Assembly: GCA_963759115.1 (NCBI GenBank)
Contig: CAVWXT010000006.1
Span: 682,001-746,000 of the forward strand
Source of the DNA: CAVWXT01 sp963759115
Lineage (GTDB): Bacteria; Planctomycetota; Planctomycetia; Pirellulales; Thermoguttaceae
Direction: 5' to 3'
DNA: 64,000 nt
Shown: one piece after another, positions 32,198 through 41,472 of the stretch
Numbering within the stretch: the stretch's first letter is position 1
How the letters are laid out: each line of letters starts with the position of its first letter
The notes under the pieces: generated by a model
Told to the model about the DNA's origin: nothing
Seen by the model: only the letters and a program-made list of their open reading frames with translations
Database searches by the model: none
Program-made: the position numbers and the translations under genes

Positions 32198-33208
32198 CTA
32201 CTGCGAATATCCAGTAGGGCCGTTTCCATATCCCGTGGGGTGGTTTTTCAGCCAGTTCCACGCCGTGGCCACGATGGCGTCGATCTCGGTAAAGCGGGCC
32301 GACCAACCCAACTCCCGCCCGATTTTGCCGGCGTTGGCGAACAAGACCGCCGGGTCGCCGGGCCGCCGGGGGCCGTACTCGATGGGAAGGTCGACGCCGC
32401 TCATGCGCCGGGCCGATTCCACCACTTCCTTGACCGAGTAGCCTTTGCCGATGCCCAAGTTGTAGAACCGCGTGTCGCCGGGCTCCAACGACTGCATGGC
32501 CGCGAGGTGGGCCGCGCAGAGATCCTCCACGTGGATGTAGTCGCGGATGCAGGTGCCGTCGGGCGTGGGATAATCCGTGCCGAACACCGTAACTTTCTCC
32601 CGCCTCCCCAATGCCGCCAGCAGGAGCACGGGGATCAAGTGCGTCTCCGGGTCGTGGTCTTCGCCCAGCGAACCGTCGGCCGCCGCGCCTGCCACGTTGA
32701 AGTATCGCAGGGCGACGAACGCAAACTGCGGATCGGCCGCGGCGTAGTCGCGCAATATCCGCTCCACGAACAGTTTCGACCAGCCGTACGGATTGACCGG
32801 CTGTTGCCGCATGGTCTCGACGATGGGCGTCGTCTCCGGCTCGCCGTAGGTGGCGCAGGTGGAACTGAACACCAACCGCTTGACGCCGGCCGTCTTCATC
32901 GCCTTCAACAGGCTGATGGTGCCGGCCGTATTGTTGTCGTAATAGGTCAGCGGCTCGGCGACCGACTCGCCGACGTAGGCCAGCGCGGCAAAGTGCATCA
33001 CGCAATCGATCGCGTACCGGGTCAGGACTTCGGCCAGGGCCTGCGTGTCGCAGAGGTCGATCTTATGGAAGGCCGCCCGGCGGTCCACCGCCTGAGCGTG
33101 GCCGCGAAAGAGATTGTCGACCGCCACGACACGGTGCCCGGCCTCGACCAACTGCTTTACGGCGTGCGAGCCGATATAGCCGGCCCCGCCGGCCACCAGG
33201 ACGTTCAT
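32198..33208 (-). CDS. galE: UDP-glucose 4-epimerase
   Basis: A 336-residue extended short-chain dehydrogenase that interconverts UDP-glucose and UDP-galactose. NAD-binding GGAGYIGSHAVKQLVEAGH is at the N-terminus. The catalytic Ser/Thr-Tyr-Lys set lies in VFSSTCATYGEPE and NPYGWSKLFVERIL (YxxxK). RDYIHVEDLCAAHLAA and RRPGDPAVLFANAGKI are typical GalE C-terminal motifs. Start at 33208 (MNVLVAGG). The frame is intact. It is divergent from the rmlD-like gene, with a palindromic element between them. Confidence 0.95.
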   Translation of the reverse strand: MNVLVAGGAGYIGSHAVKQLVEAGHRVVAVDNLFRGHAQAVDRRAAFHKIDLCDTQALAEVLTRYAIDCVMHFAALAYVGESVAEPLTYYDNNTAGTISLLKAMKTAGVKRLVFSSTCATYGEPETTPIVETMRQQPVNPYGWSKLFVERILRDYAAADPQFAFVALRYFNVAGAAADGSLGEDHDPETHLIPVLLLAALGRREKVTVFGTDYPTPDGTCIRDYIHVEDLCAAHLAAMQSLEPGDTRFYNLGIGKGYSVKEVVESARRMSGVDLPIEYGPRRPGDPAVLFANAGKIGRELGWSARFTEIDAIVATAWNWLKNHPTGYGNGPTGYSQ

Positions 33209-33311
33209 GGGTGCATTCTGCCATTCTTGCCGAAGGCGGTCAATCGGGCTATGCTCAATGACCTTGCGTGATGCCGTTAGGTCCAATTACATTAGGCGTT
33301 GGTGACCGCAG

Positions 33312-33394
33312 GTAGGTCCCGCCTGCCGGGCGGAACTTGCAGCGGCGAAGGATCCCCACGGACTTCCAAGTCCCGCCCGGCAGGCGGGACCTAC
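33312..33394. repeat. 83-bp inverted-repeat element between galE and rmlD
   Basis: Perfect or near-perfect 28-base arms at 33312-33339 and 33367-33394, with GTCCCGCCTGCCGGGCGGA at the core. It ends 7 bp before the rmlD start codon and would sequester the region where a ribosome site is expected. Confidence 0.85.
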
Positions 33395-33401
33395 TTGTTC
33401 C

Positions 33402-34359
33402 ATGAAAACTGTCGTCACCGGGGCTTACGGGCAGTTGGGCGGTGAACTGTGCCGCCAGCTCGGCACGGACGCCATCCCACTGGACATCGACACCCTCGAC
33501 CTGACCGACGGCCAGGCAGTGATCGAGCGGATGCTGCTCTTGAAACCGGCGGCGATCGTCAATTGCGCCGCCTACACTCAGGTCGACAAGGCCGAGACCG
33601 AGCCGGAGAAGTGCCGGGCCGTCAACGTTACGGCCGTCGAACACCTGGTGCGGGCGTGCGGCATGCTCGACTGTCCACTGGTGCAGATCAGCACCGACTA
33701 CGTGTTCGGCGCGGCGAGTCCCACGCCTCGGGCGTGGCGCGAGGACGACCCGCCGGCGCCGCAGGGCGTCTACGCGGCAACAAAGCTGCAGGGCGAACAG
33801 GCCGCCGCGCACATCCTAAGCACCTGATCGTCCGCACCTGCGGGCTGTATGCCCGGCCCTCAGACGCCTGCGCCGTGAACTTCGTCAGGACCATGCTCCG
33901 GTTGGGCAGTGCGCGCCCCGAACTGCGAATCGTGGCCGATCAGCACTGCACGCCCACCTATGTGCCGCACCTTGCCCGGGCGATCGTCTTTCTGCTGGGG
34001 GCGCCAACATAAAGCCGCGACCGTTGGTCGCGCCGGTGAAAACCCGGGGCCGGTGGTTACGGACTCGGCCGCGACCACCGGTCGCGGCTTTATGGATGAA
34101 TCGGCGGTCCCGTGGGGAACCTATCACGTGACCAATACGGGCCAGACGACGTGGTGCGATTTCGCGGGAGATCTTCCGACTGGCGGAGATGCCGGTTGCC
34201 ATTCGGCCGATCACGACGGCGGAGTACGCGGCGCCGGCGGCGCGGCCGTCGTACAGCGTGCTCGACACCACGGCCTATCATCAACTCGGTGGCCCGCCGA
34301 TGCCCGGCTGGAAAGCCGCGTTGGCAGAGTATTTTGCGGAGTGGAAGGACTGCAAGTAG
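33402..34359 (+). pseudogene. rmlD: dTDP-4-dehydrorhamnose reductase (rmlD/rfbD), broken by a frameshift and a palindromic insertion
   Basis: The last step of dTDP-L-rhamnose synthesis. The N-terminus VVTGAYGQLGGELCRQLG is the NAD(P) site, followed by NCAAYTQVDKAE and QISTDYVFGA. The catalytic YAATKLQGEQ (YxxxK) is present. A frameshift near 33822 leads to LIVRTCGLYARPSDACAVNF and CTPTYVPHLARAIVFLLG. An 85-bp palindrome (34009-34093) then interrupts the gene. The C-terminal part resumes with TYHVTNTGQTTWCDFA and, in another frame, ends YFAEWKDCK at 34359. No working enzyme can be made from this sequence as it stands. Confidence 0.85.
34009..34093. repeat. 85-bp inverted-repeat element inside rmlD
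   Basis: The 24-base arms 34009-34032 and 34070-34093 match with one mismatch (ATAAAGCCGCGACC at the outer side). It introduces a stop directly at its left border (TAA in CATAAAGC) and so truncates RmlD. Confidence 0.88.
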
Positions 34360-34466
34360 CAGGCACGCTCCGCGCCGACCGCTTGCAGTGCGATCAATCG
34401 CGCTTTCATTCCGGCTCTTCTTGCGTTTCCTCGCACGACGTGGCGGCGCGAGTTTCCACGCCAACT

Positions 34467-36613
34467 TCACTGCACGGGCGCGGCGGCCGGCGCGGGCGGG
34501 TGCAGCCGCAAGCCGGCCATCGAACGAGGGCGCAACGGGTAGGCCTGGCCGCCGGAAAAATGGCTCTGCTCCGGAGGCGGCTCGGCCGTGTCGAAAATCA
34601 GTTCCCAATACTCCTCCGGCTTGTGCTCCGGCAACGTGAAAGGAATGGCCTCGATGCTCTGATTCAAGAGCAAGAGCATGGTGTCGCCGGAAAGCCGCTC
34701 CCCGTGCTCGTCCACCTCGGTGATGGCGTCGCCCGCCAGGTGAACGCCCAAGCATCGCACGAAGGGAGCGTTCCAAGCCTCGTCCGTCATTTCCCGGCCG
34801 GAGGGATCGCGCCAATAAATGTCCTGGATCCCCGACCCGCGCAAGGGGCGGCCCTGGAAAAACGTCGGACGGTGGAAGACGGGCTGCTCGCGTTTCAGCC
34901 GAATCAGCCGGGCCACGAACTGCACCAACCCCTGTTGCCACGGTTCGTGCTGCCAGGCAAGCCAACTGACCTCGTTGTCCTGGCAATAGGCGTTGTTGTT
35001 GCCCTACTGCGAGTGGCCGAACTCGTCGCCGCCGCGAAGCATGGGGACGCCTTGCGAAAACAACAGGGTCGCCAGGAAGTTGCGCATCTGCTGGCGGCGC
35101 AACGCGAGGATGGCCGGGTCATTGGTGGGCCCTTCGGCGCCGCAGTTCCAACTCAAGTTGTTGGATTCGCCGTCCTGGTTGTTGTCGCCGTTGGCCTCGT
35201 TGTGCTTCTGGTCGTAGCTCACGAGGTCGTGCAAGGTGAAACCGTCATGGGCGGTGACGAAATTGACGCTCGCGTAGGGGCGGCGGCTACCGCGCTCGTA
35301 CAGGTCGGAGCTGCCGCAGAGCCGCGTGGCCAGTTCCGAGGCCGTGCCGTCGTCTCCCCGCCAGAAGCGGCGAACGGCGTCGCGATAACGCCCGTTCCAC
35401 TCGGTCCATCCGACGGGGAAGTTGCCCACCTGGTAGCCGCCCTCGCCCAAGTCCCACGGTTCGGCGATCAACTTGACCTGCGAAATCACCGGGTCCTGAT
35501 GGATGATGTCGAAGAAGGCCCCCAGCCGATCGACCTCGTGCAGTTCCCGCGCCAGCGTCCTGGCCAGATCGAAACGGAATCCATCGACGTGCATCTCCAC
35601 GACCCAGTAACGCAGGCTGTCCATGATCAATTGCAGGACGCGGGGATGGCGCATGTTGAGCGTATTGCCGCAGCCGGTGTAGTCCATGTAGTAGCGGGGC
35701 TTGTCGGCGACCAGGCGGTAGTACGAGGCGTTGTCGATGCCCCGCAGCGAAAGCGTGGGCCCGAAATGGTTCCCTTCGCCGGTGTGGTTGTAGACGACGT
35801 CCAGGATCACCTCGATCCCCGCGTCGTGCAGGGCGTGGACCATCTGCCGGAACTCCCGCACCGACTTGCCGTCTTCGGCGCCCGACGCGTAGCGGATGTC
35901 GGGGGCGAAGAAACCCAGCGTGTTGTAACCCCAGAAGTTGTGCAGGCCCTTCTCTACGAGGTGACGGTCGTCGAGGAAATAGTGGGCGGGCATCAACTCC
36001 ACCGCCGTGACGCCCAGAGACTTCAAGTGATTGATGGCCGGTTCCGCCGCCAGCCCCAGATACGTGCCCTGCAACGGCTCGGGGATTGCCGGATGACGCT
36101 TGGTGAAGCCGCGCACGTGAAGTTCGTAGATGACCGAATTGTGCCAGGGCGTGCGCGGCGGCCGATCGTCGCCCCAGGTGAACGCCGGGTCGATGACCGC
36201 AGCCAAGGGAGCGAACGCCGCGTTGCTCCGATTGTCGCAGGAAAGGTCCTCTTGAGGGTCGCCGATGCGGTAGCCGAACATGGTGTCGGACCACGTCAGG
36301 TCGCGGCCGATGGCCTTGGCGTAAGGGTCCAGGACGATCTTGTTGGGGTTGAAGCGATGCCCCTTGTCGGGCGCGTAGGGGCCGTAGACCCGATAGCCGT
36401 AGAGTTGCCCGGCGCGACGTCGGGCAGATAGCCGTGCCAGACCTGGTCGGTGTATTCGGGCAGGGCGATGCGCGAGGATGCGCGGGCCGACTTGGGGGAA
36501 CCGTAGAGGCACAGTTCCACTCGCGTGGCATTCTCGGAGAACAGCGCGAAGTTGACCCCGCCGCCGTCCCACGTCGCCCCGAGCGGATAGGGCCGCCCTG
36601 GCCAGACCCTCAT
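34467..36613 (-). CDS. glgX: glycogen debranching enzyme GlgX, with an amber codon and a frameshift
   Basis: A GH13_11 isoamylase-type enzyme that cleaves alpha-1,6 branches. The N-terminal CBM48 is YPLGATWDGGGVNFALFSEN. GH13 regions: DVVYNHTGEGN (I), GFRFDLARTLARE (II, Asp nucleophile), LIAEPWDLGEGG (III, Glu acid/base), FVTAHDGFTLHD (IV). A missing base near 36420 breaks the frame between DVAPG and LYGYRVYGPY. At 35004-35006 a TAG sits in GGDEFGHSQ-stop-GNNNAY, where relatives have a sense codon (usually Gln). The frame continues normally after it to APAAAPVQ at 34467. The amber is a substitution, not an indel. Confidence 0.87.
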
Positions 36614-36735
36614 AATGACCCTCCGCCGGTTTTCGCAGATCCTCTTCAGGCTGCCCGCGAGCTATTCTATCGGCGGAGGATGCGTTTGCCAAGCCGCACG
36701 GCCAATGGGCCAGGGCCGATCAGTTCTTCACTGTC

Positions 36736-36798
36736 GGAGGCGACTCCAGTCGCCGATTGCCCGAAAACTAGCGCAAATCGGCGACAGGAGTCGCCTCC
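36736..36798. repeat. palindromic repeat (GGAGGCGACTCC family)
   Basis: The 23-base arms 36736-36758 and 36776-36798 are inverted repeats with one inserted/changed base. A related copy is at 48097-48169. Located in the 320-bp gap between glgX and the Tyr-rich protein gene. The rest of that gap shows nothing else recognisable. Confidence 0.85.
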
Positions 36799-36935
36799 TA
36801 CAAGTCCTATTCGGGAAAACTGATCGGCCCTGGCCAACGGGCCGATGCGTCCTGCGGGCAGCCTGTGAAAGACACGAACGGCAGCGGCCGGCCCCACGTG
36901 GAGCCGGCCGGTCTGTCGCGTGCTTTGGCCGCTCA

Positions 36936-37274
36936 TCAGTAGCCGAATCGGAACGCCGTCCGTGGGCCTTCGTAGTAGAATCCGTACGGGCGGTAATAGT
37001 ACCCGTAATCCCAATCGGGACCATAGTAGTATCGCCGCGGGTAATACCAGTCGTAGTACGGACGGTACCCGTAATACCGGCGCGGATAGGAATACCAATA
37101 CCCGCCCGGATACGCGCGATAGCCGTACCATCGCACCGGCGTGACAACGGCCGGCTGCGGCGCCGTCGCGACATACGCCGTCGTCGCCTGTGGCGACGGC
37201 TGGCTCGCATCAGCGGGAACGGCCGAAACGGCCAGTCCGCCGAGCATGATCAGGGTCAAGGCTGCGTGTATCAT
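36936..37274 (-). CDS. small secreted Tyr/Gly/Arg-rich protein
   Basis: 112 residues: a Sec signal (ALTLIMLGGLAVSAVPADAS), a short Pro/Ala/Thr linker, then a low-complexity domain made of YYxRPY-like units (GYRPYYDWYYPRRYYYGPD, FYYEGPRTAFRFGY). No enzymatic domain. Such tyrosine-rich exported proteins are common in planctomycetes and may be structural or matrix proteins, but the function is unknown. It has a plausible ribosome site (AAGGAGGGACAGT) just upstream. Confidence 0.7.
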   Translation of the reverse strand: MIHAALTLIMLGGLAVSAVPADASQPSPQATTAYVATAPQPAVVTPVRWYGYRAYPGGYWYSYPRRYYGYRPYYDWYYPRRYYYGPDWDYGYYYRPYGFYYEGPRTAFRFGY

Positions 37275-37324
37275 ACTGTCCCTCCTTTCCCGTTCCTTTC
37301 ACGTTGTGGAAGAAAGATCGTCAG

Positions 37325-38659
37325 TCACACGGACACTCGTGAATAGGGTCGGCCGGGGATCCTGGCCGCCGCGCCCGGAACTGTCATTCGTCGCGGCCGG
37401 GCGCGGCCGCATCGCGATCCGTTTCGCGCCGCTGAGCGCAGCGAGCCCGGGCTTTTCGCCCGCGCTTGCCGCTCCGCGGGTGATGCTGGGCTCGGTTGCA
37501 CGACGTTGTTGGCCGGCGCGGTGCCGCCCTCCTGCGTCAGCAACTTGGCCGCCAGCGTATCCCGCGGCGTGAGTTTCACGGCCTCGGTGAACTGGTCCTT
37601 GGCGGCGTCCTTGTGGCCTTCCATCATGTACTGGAAACCCAGCAAGAACCGTCCCTCGGCCGCCGACGGGTGCTCACCCACGAACTTCTCCAACTTCCGT
37701 AATTGTTCCGTGTACGGTATCACGTTCTCGTAAAAGCCGTACAGCGTGGGCCAATCGGGGATATGGTCCATGGCCGCCACCGCATGGGCCTCCATCGCCG
37801 CTCCACGGTACTCGCCCATGGCGAACAACCCCAGCATGGCCAGGATGTGAACGTCGGGGTTTCGCGGATCGTCAACGGCTGCATGGCCGGCCATCCGCGT
37901 GGCATTGCCATAGTCGCCTTGGCGAAAAGCGATTAGGGCCTCGGAGTAAAAATCGGAAGTCTCGCTGCCGACCTCCGGCGGGCTCGTTTCGATTGCCGTG
38001 CTGGCGAGATTGGCGCTCGTCTGCGGCACGACCCCAGAATCATAGGCGTAAGGGGCGATCCCGGAATCATAGTAGCTGCCATAGAGATCGCCGTACGGGG
38101 CATAGCCGTAGTCGTAATAGTTCGGCCACCAACTGCCCGGTCCCCAATCGAAGGCGTACCAGGGCCAACCGAAGGTGCCGAACCCGAAGAAATCGCCGCG
38201 GTCGGGCTCGTGGTGATTCCACCATCCCTGGCTGTGGTTCCACACGCCGTGGTTGCCGGCAAAGGAGTGGTTCCAATTTCCGGCGTGGTTCCATGTCCCG
38301 GATCGGCCGGCGAAGGACTGAATGTTGCCCCGATTCGGGCTGATTATCGACGGCGTTGAGTGGGAGAACTGCTGACCGGAGAAGGCGTGGCCGCCCGACC
38401 AACCGCCGACGTGGCCGCCTGACCAGCCGCCACCTCCCCAACTGCCGACATGGCCGCCTCCCCAGCCGCCGCCACCGAAGTGGCCGCCACCGAATCCACC
38501 TCCCCCAAAATGGCCACCACCGCCGCCAAATCCGCCGCCGCCGTGGCCTCCTCCTCCGCCACCACCCCCATGTGCCATTGCCAAGGGTATCGGAGCAAAT
38601 GCCGCGATCAAGGCGGCGCTCAGCAGCCAAATGAACGTCATTCGACTTCTTACGGACAT
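37325..38659 (-). CDS. secreted Gly/His-rich protein with C-terminal TPR-like domain
   Basis: 444 residues. The Sec signal is FIWLLSAALIAAFAPIPLAM. Residues 30-95 are GGGGHGGGGFGGGG-type repeats with regular His and Trp. A Trp/Asn/His-rich segment (WNHAGNWNHSFAGNHGVWNH) and a Tyr/Gly-rich one follow. Residues ~235-370 resemble two or three tetratricopeptide units (DFYSEALIAFRQGDYGNATR; AEGRFLLGFQYMMEGHKDAA). The last ~50 residues are basic, probably a frame change into non-native sequence. Related proteins occur throughout Pirellulales. A surface scaffold role is inference. Confidence 0.7.
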   Translation of the reverse strand: MSVRSRMTFIWLLSAALIAAFAPIPLAMAHGGGGGGGGHGGGGFGGGGGHFGGGGFGGGHFGGGGWGGGHVGSWGGGGWSGGHVGGWSGGHAFSGQQFSHSTPSIISPNRGNIQSFAGRSGTWNHAGNWNHSFAGNHGVWNHSQGWWNHHEPDRGDFFGFGTFGWPWYAFDWGPGSWWPNYYDYGYAPYGDLYGSYYDSGIAPYAYDSGVVPQTSANLASTAIETSPPEVGSETSDFYSEALIAFRQGDYGNATRMAGHAAVDDPRNPDVHILAMLGLFAMGEYRGAAMEAHAVAAMDHIPDWPTLYGFYENVIPYTEQLRKLEKFVGEHPSAAEGRFLLGFQYMMEGHKDAAKDQFTEAVKLTPRDTLAAKLLTQEGGTAPANNVVQPSPASPAERQARAKSPGSLRSAARNGSRCGRARPRRMTVPGAAARIPGRPYSRVSV

Positions 38660-39119
38660 TTTTCAATCTCCTCTCACGACAGCCAGAAGGAGCACGCCAT
38701 CGTCACGGTACCCGGCTGTCTATCAAGCGTCGCTGCTGCCTCCTGCTGATAGCGTGCTCCAGAGTAATGACAACGACTCGCGATCACCATGAGTCGCGTA
38801 ATCGCCGTTGCCACGGCCGAATCAGGATTACACCCTGAGACGAGAGGATAGGAATAGACAAACCTCTTACCCGTCCAATCGTCGGACACATTTCTATACG
38901 AATCAACTACGAGGATGGTTGCCGCCGATTGCCGAATCTTTCGGTGCGACCGAGGCGGTTGCGCGCGAAAGAGATTTCCCGCAGGGATGTGTTTTTCACG
39001 AGGCGGGAAATGAGCGCGCTCGACGAGAATTGTCGCAGTGTCGCAATTGGCCGCGCGCCGCCTGAGCGCACGATTGGTCCTCGTTTGAAAAACGCCTGCC
39101 CGATAGGGGCTCAGCGTTC
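38660..39119. other. intergenic region, 460 bp
   Basis: Holds the upstream region of the Gly-rich protein gene (AGAGGAGATTG ribosome site next to 38659) and an inverted pair GAGCACGC / GCGTGCTC. Nothing coding is recognisable. Confidence 0.45.
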
Positions 39120-39968
39120 TTAGGAGGAATGCTCGTGCGGCGCAACGCGGGTGGATTCGTCGCCGAACAGCCGCGTCAGCCGCTCGCGGAGCATCAGCCG
39201 GGCCCTCAGCAATCGGACCTTGACCGCCTCCACGCTGATTCCCAGAATGTCGGCAGTCTCCCGGGTGGAAAGCTCCTCGATGTCGCGCAGCACGAACACC
39301 AGGCGGTACTTTTCGTCGAGGCGGGCTAGAGCGTCGTCCACGTGTTGCCGCGTTTCCCGCCGCGCGGCGATCTCTTCGGGCCTCTCGCGCCAGACGGCGA
39401 TGAACTCCGGATGGGGAATCCCTTCATAGGTGTCCTCAAAGTCCGGGGCGTCGATCGATTGAGCGGCGCGAACCGACCGCTTCCGCAGCAACGCCAGGGC
39501 ATGGTTCGTGGCGATCCGCAGCAGCCAGGTGCGAAACTGGGATTCTTCGCGGAACTCGCCCAGGTGCTCGATCACGCTCAGAAACGTCTGTTGAGCGATC
39601 TCCTCGGCGTCGTGGTGTTGTCCGACGATCCGCCGGGCGATGCCGTAGACCTGCCGCTCGTACTTCACCAGCAGCGACTCCATGGCGGCGAAATCACCCG
39701 CCTTGGCCCGTTCCACCAGCGGCCGGTCCGTGTCGGCTGCCGCCTTCCACCGCTCGCGCAAGGCGCTGCTCAAGCGTTGGTGCAGGGCCGAAGGCAACTC
39801 GAACTGTTCCTCGGCCTTATAGAGCGTGATCGTCTGGCGGATGTTGTCGACGACGATCTGGCAAGGATGGCAGTCTGCCAGATGCTCCTGGAGCGCCCGG
39901 CAGAGAGCCGACCGCGTCTCTCCGTCCACGTACTCGTTCAGCGCGCCCAGGAGTTCTCGGCATGTCAC
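39120..39968 (-). CDS. zf-HC2 anti-sigma domain fused to an ECF sigma factor
   Basis: 282 residues in one frame. Residues 1-50 form an anti-sigma zinc-binding domain (CRELLGALNEYVDGETRSAL, then HLADCHPCQ, the H-x3-C-x2-C zinc motif). After a linker (ELPSALHQRLSSALRERWKA) comes a complete ECF sigma. Region 2 is AKAGDFAAMESLLVKYERQV, DAEEIAQQTFLSVIEHLGEF and FRTWLLRIATNHALALLRKR. Region 4 is RLDEKYRLVFVLRDIEELST and RETADILGISVEAVKVRLLR. Normally the sigma and ZAS anti-sigma are separate, with sigma first. Here the order is reversed and joined. GTG start at 39968. Confidence 0.85.
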   Translation of the reverse strand: MTCRELLGALNEYVDGETRSALCRALQEHLADCHPCQIVVDNIRQTITLYKAEEQFELPSALHQRLSSALRERWKAAADTDRPLVERAKAGDFAAMESLLVKYERQVYGIARRIVGQHHDAEEIAQQTFLSVIEHLGEFREESQFRTWLLRIATNHALALLRKRSVRAAQSIDAPDFEDTYEGIPHPEFIAVWRERPEEIAARRETRQHVDDALARLDEKYRLVFVLRDIEELSTRETADILGISVEAVKVRLLRARLMLRERLTRLFGDESTRVAPHEHSS

Positions 39969-40524
39969 GGTCGGTTCTCAGAACCTGTATTTGGTGTCGC
40001 TAGCGGCCGAGCAATGCCCGCAACTGGCTCTTGCGTGCCGGCCGCCACCCATGGGACTGGAGCCCCGGCGCCTTCGGCCGCTGGAACCCGCTGAGCTACC
40101 GCTATCTATCGCCGCTGGGCGACGCGCGGCTCGACCTGGGCACGGCCGAGTGGATCGAGACCTTCCCGCGGCACGTCGGCGGCGGCCCGGCGATGCTGGG
40201 GCATGGCGAGACGCCGTTAGTTGATCGCGCCGCGCAGAGCGACCTCGATCCCGACACGTCTCATCTCGGCCCTACGTTTGCCGGGGACGCACAGCGGTCG
40301 ATGTGACCGACGCGAGTTAGGTGGCGTGTGGTCGTGTGCCGGAATCCGCCCGCTCGCGCGAGTTCCCGGCGTTTTGAATTACGAGATGGCGATTTGGGAT
40401 AACCATTTGCGGCCAAACCCGCGTCCATTGCAGAAGCAAGGAGATGCGTCAATAATGGAAGGGTTCGTGACACGAGGCGGCAATCCACGGCGTTGCGTTC
40501 CGGCCACCAGTTTTGAGAAAGTCG
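39969..40524. other. intergenic region with a possible gene remnant
   Basis: A plus-strand frame at about 40046-40260 reads WDWSPGAFGRWNPLSYRYLS and continues GDARLDLGTAEWIETFPRHV, which looks protein-like. It has no proper start or ribosome site and fades into noncoding sequence. No other feature was seen. Confidence 0.4.
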
Positions 40525-41179
40525 CTACAGAGGTCGTACCAGGATGCTGGCCGCCATTTCCCGGCTCAGGCTGATCTGACGGCCTCCGACCTTAACCGTC
40601 ACAATGCCTGCCGAGGGCTGGTTCTCCAGTACCGTCCCCTTCGCGCCAACGATCAAACCGCCGTCGCGGAGATAGCGAAGAAAATCGGGCGACCGATCCG
40701 GCACACGCAACAGCACGAATCGGGTCTTCGAGGCGCACTCCGCCAAAGGGGTTCCTTCCGCTGGTCCTCATCTTGCCATCGGTGTCGGGAATGGGGTCTC
40801 CGTGAGGGTCGCGGTCGGGATGACCCAAGTATTCGTCGATTCGGGCCACCAATCGGTCGGAAACAGCGTGCTCCAGGTTTTCAGCCTCCTCATGCACTTC
40901 ATCCCAGGGGAGCCCCAGGGTATTGGTGAGGTATAGCTCAAGCAGGCGATGGTTGCGCACCACGCGGATCGCCACTTTCTGGCCTTTCTTGGTGAGGCGG
41001 ACGCCTTGATGCGCCGCATACTTCACCAGCCCCGCTTCGGCGAGCCGCTGAAGCATCAACGTAACGCTACCCGGCGTGATCTTCAGGCGGCGAGCCAGTT
41101 CGCCGGTGGGGGCACCGCCCGAGGCGTCGGACAGTTGGTAGATTGCCTTGAGATAGTTCTCGACCGTGACACTCTCCAT
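40525..41179 (-). CDS. DtxR/MntR-family metal-dependent transcriptional regulator, frameshifted
   Basis: About 217 residues. The N-terminal winged helix is ESVTVENYLKAIYQLSDAS, then TGELARRLKITPGSVTLMLQ and RLAEAGLVKYAAHQGVRLTK. The dimerisation/metal domain has HRLLELYLTNTLGLPWDEVH and AENLEHAVSDRLVARIDEYL, with the conserved His/Glu ligands. The C-terminal FeoA-like SH3 domain (LRYLRDGGLIVGAKGTV) is in another frame: one extra T near 40750 splits the gene. The start at 41179 follows AGAGGGGGTGCGG. It is divergent from the metal ATPase operon and probably represses it in response to Mn or Fe. Confidence 0.85.
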
Positions 41180-41381
41180 CCGCACCCCCTCTAAGGGTTG
41201 TATTGCAATCCCGGACGACCTCGTTCCTTGCTCGGCCTATTCCATTCTATACAGGTGTCCTGACGACGCACGACAATTTTGGCAGGAAACCACGCCTTCG
41301 GAAAGCCCCCGTGGCAGGCGGCATAAGACTGGGGAATGGGCTCCATCTCGTGCGTGTGGTTTTCCCGCCGCACCATGCGCG

Positions 41382-41387
41382 TATAAT
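41382..41387 (+). promoter_or_regulatory. -10 box of the metal-transport operon promoter
   Basis: TATAAT, an exact consensus -10, about 90 bp upstream of the first gene. No convincing -35 (GTTTTC at 17-bp spacing), which would suit an activated or tightly regulated promoter. Confidence 0.55.
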
Positions 41388-41421
41388 TTGGCTGGCAAAA
41401 AAGATAAGTTTGGCTCGCCAA
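41387..41421 (+). promoter_or_regulatory. two candidate DtxR/MntR-family operators
   Basis: TTTGGCTGGCAAA (41387-41399) and TTTGGCTCGCCAA (41409-41421) are near-identical boxes spaced 22 bp, two helical turns apart. The second contains the palindrome TTGGCTCGCCAA. They overlap the -10 and likely start site, a repressing position, and the divergent regulator gene is next door. Confidence 0.55.
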
Positions 41422-41472
41422 CTTTGTGGAGGCGAGGGCGTCGAAGCGTGCGACAACAGGTCGGAGGCAATT

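Noticed and set aside
33909..36431. An 840-codon plus-strand ORF opposite glgX
   Set aside because: It begins in broken rmlD and continues as the antisense of GH13 motifs; composition is typical of antisense frames.
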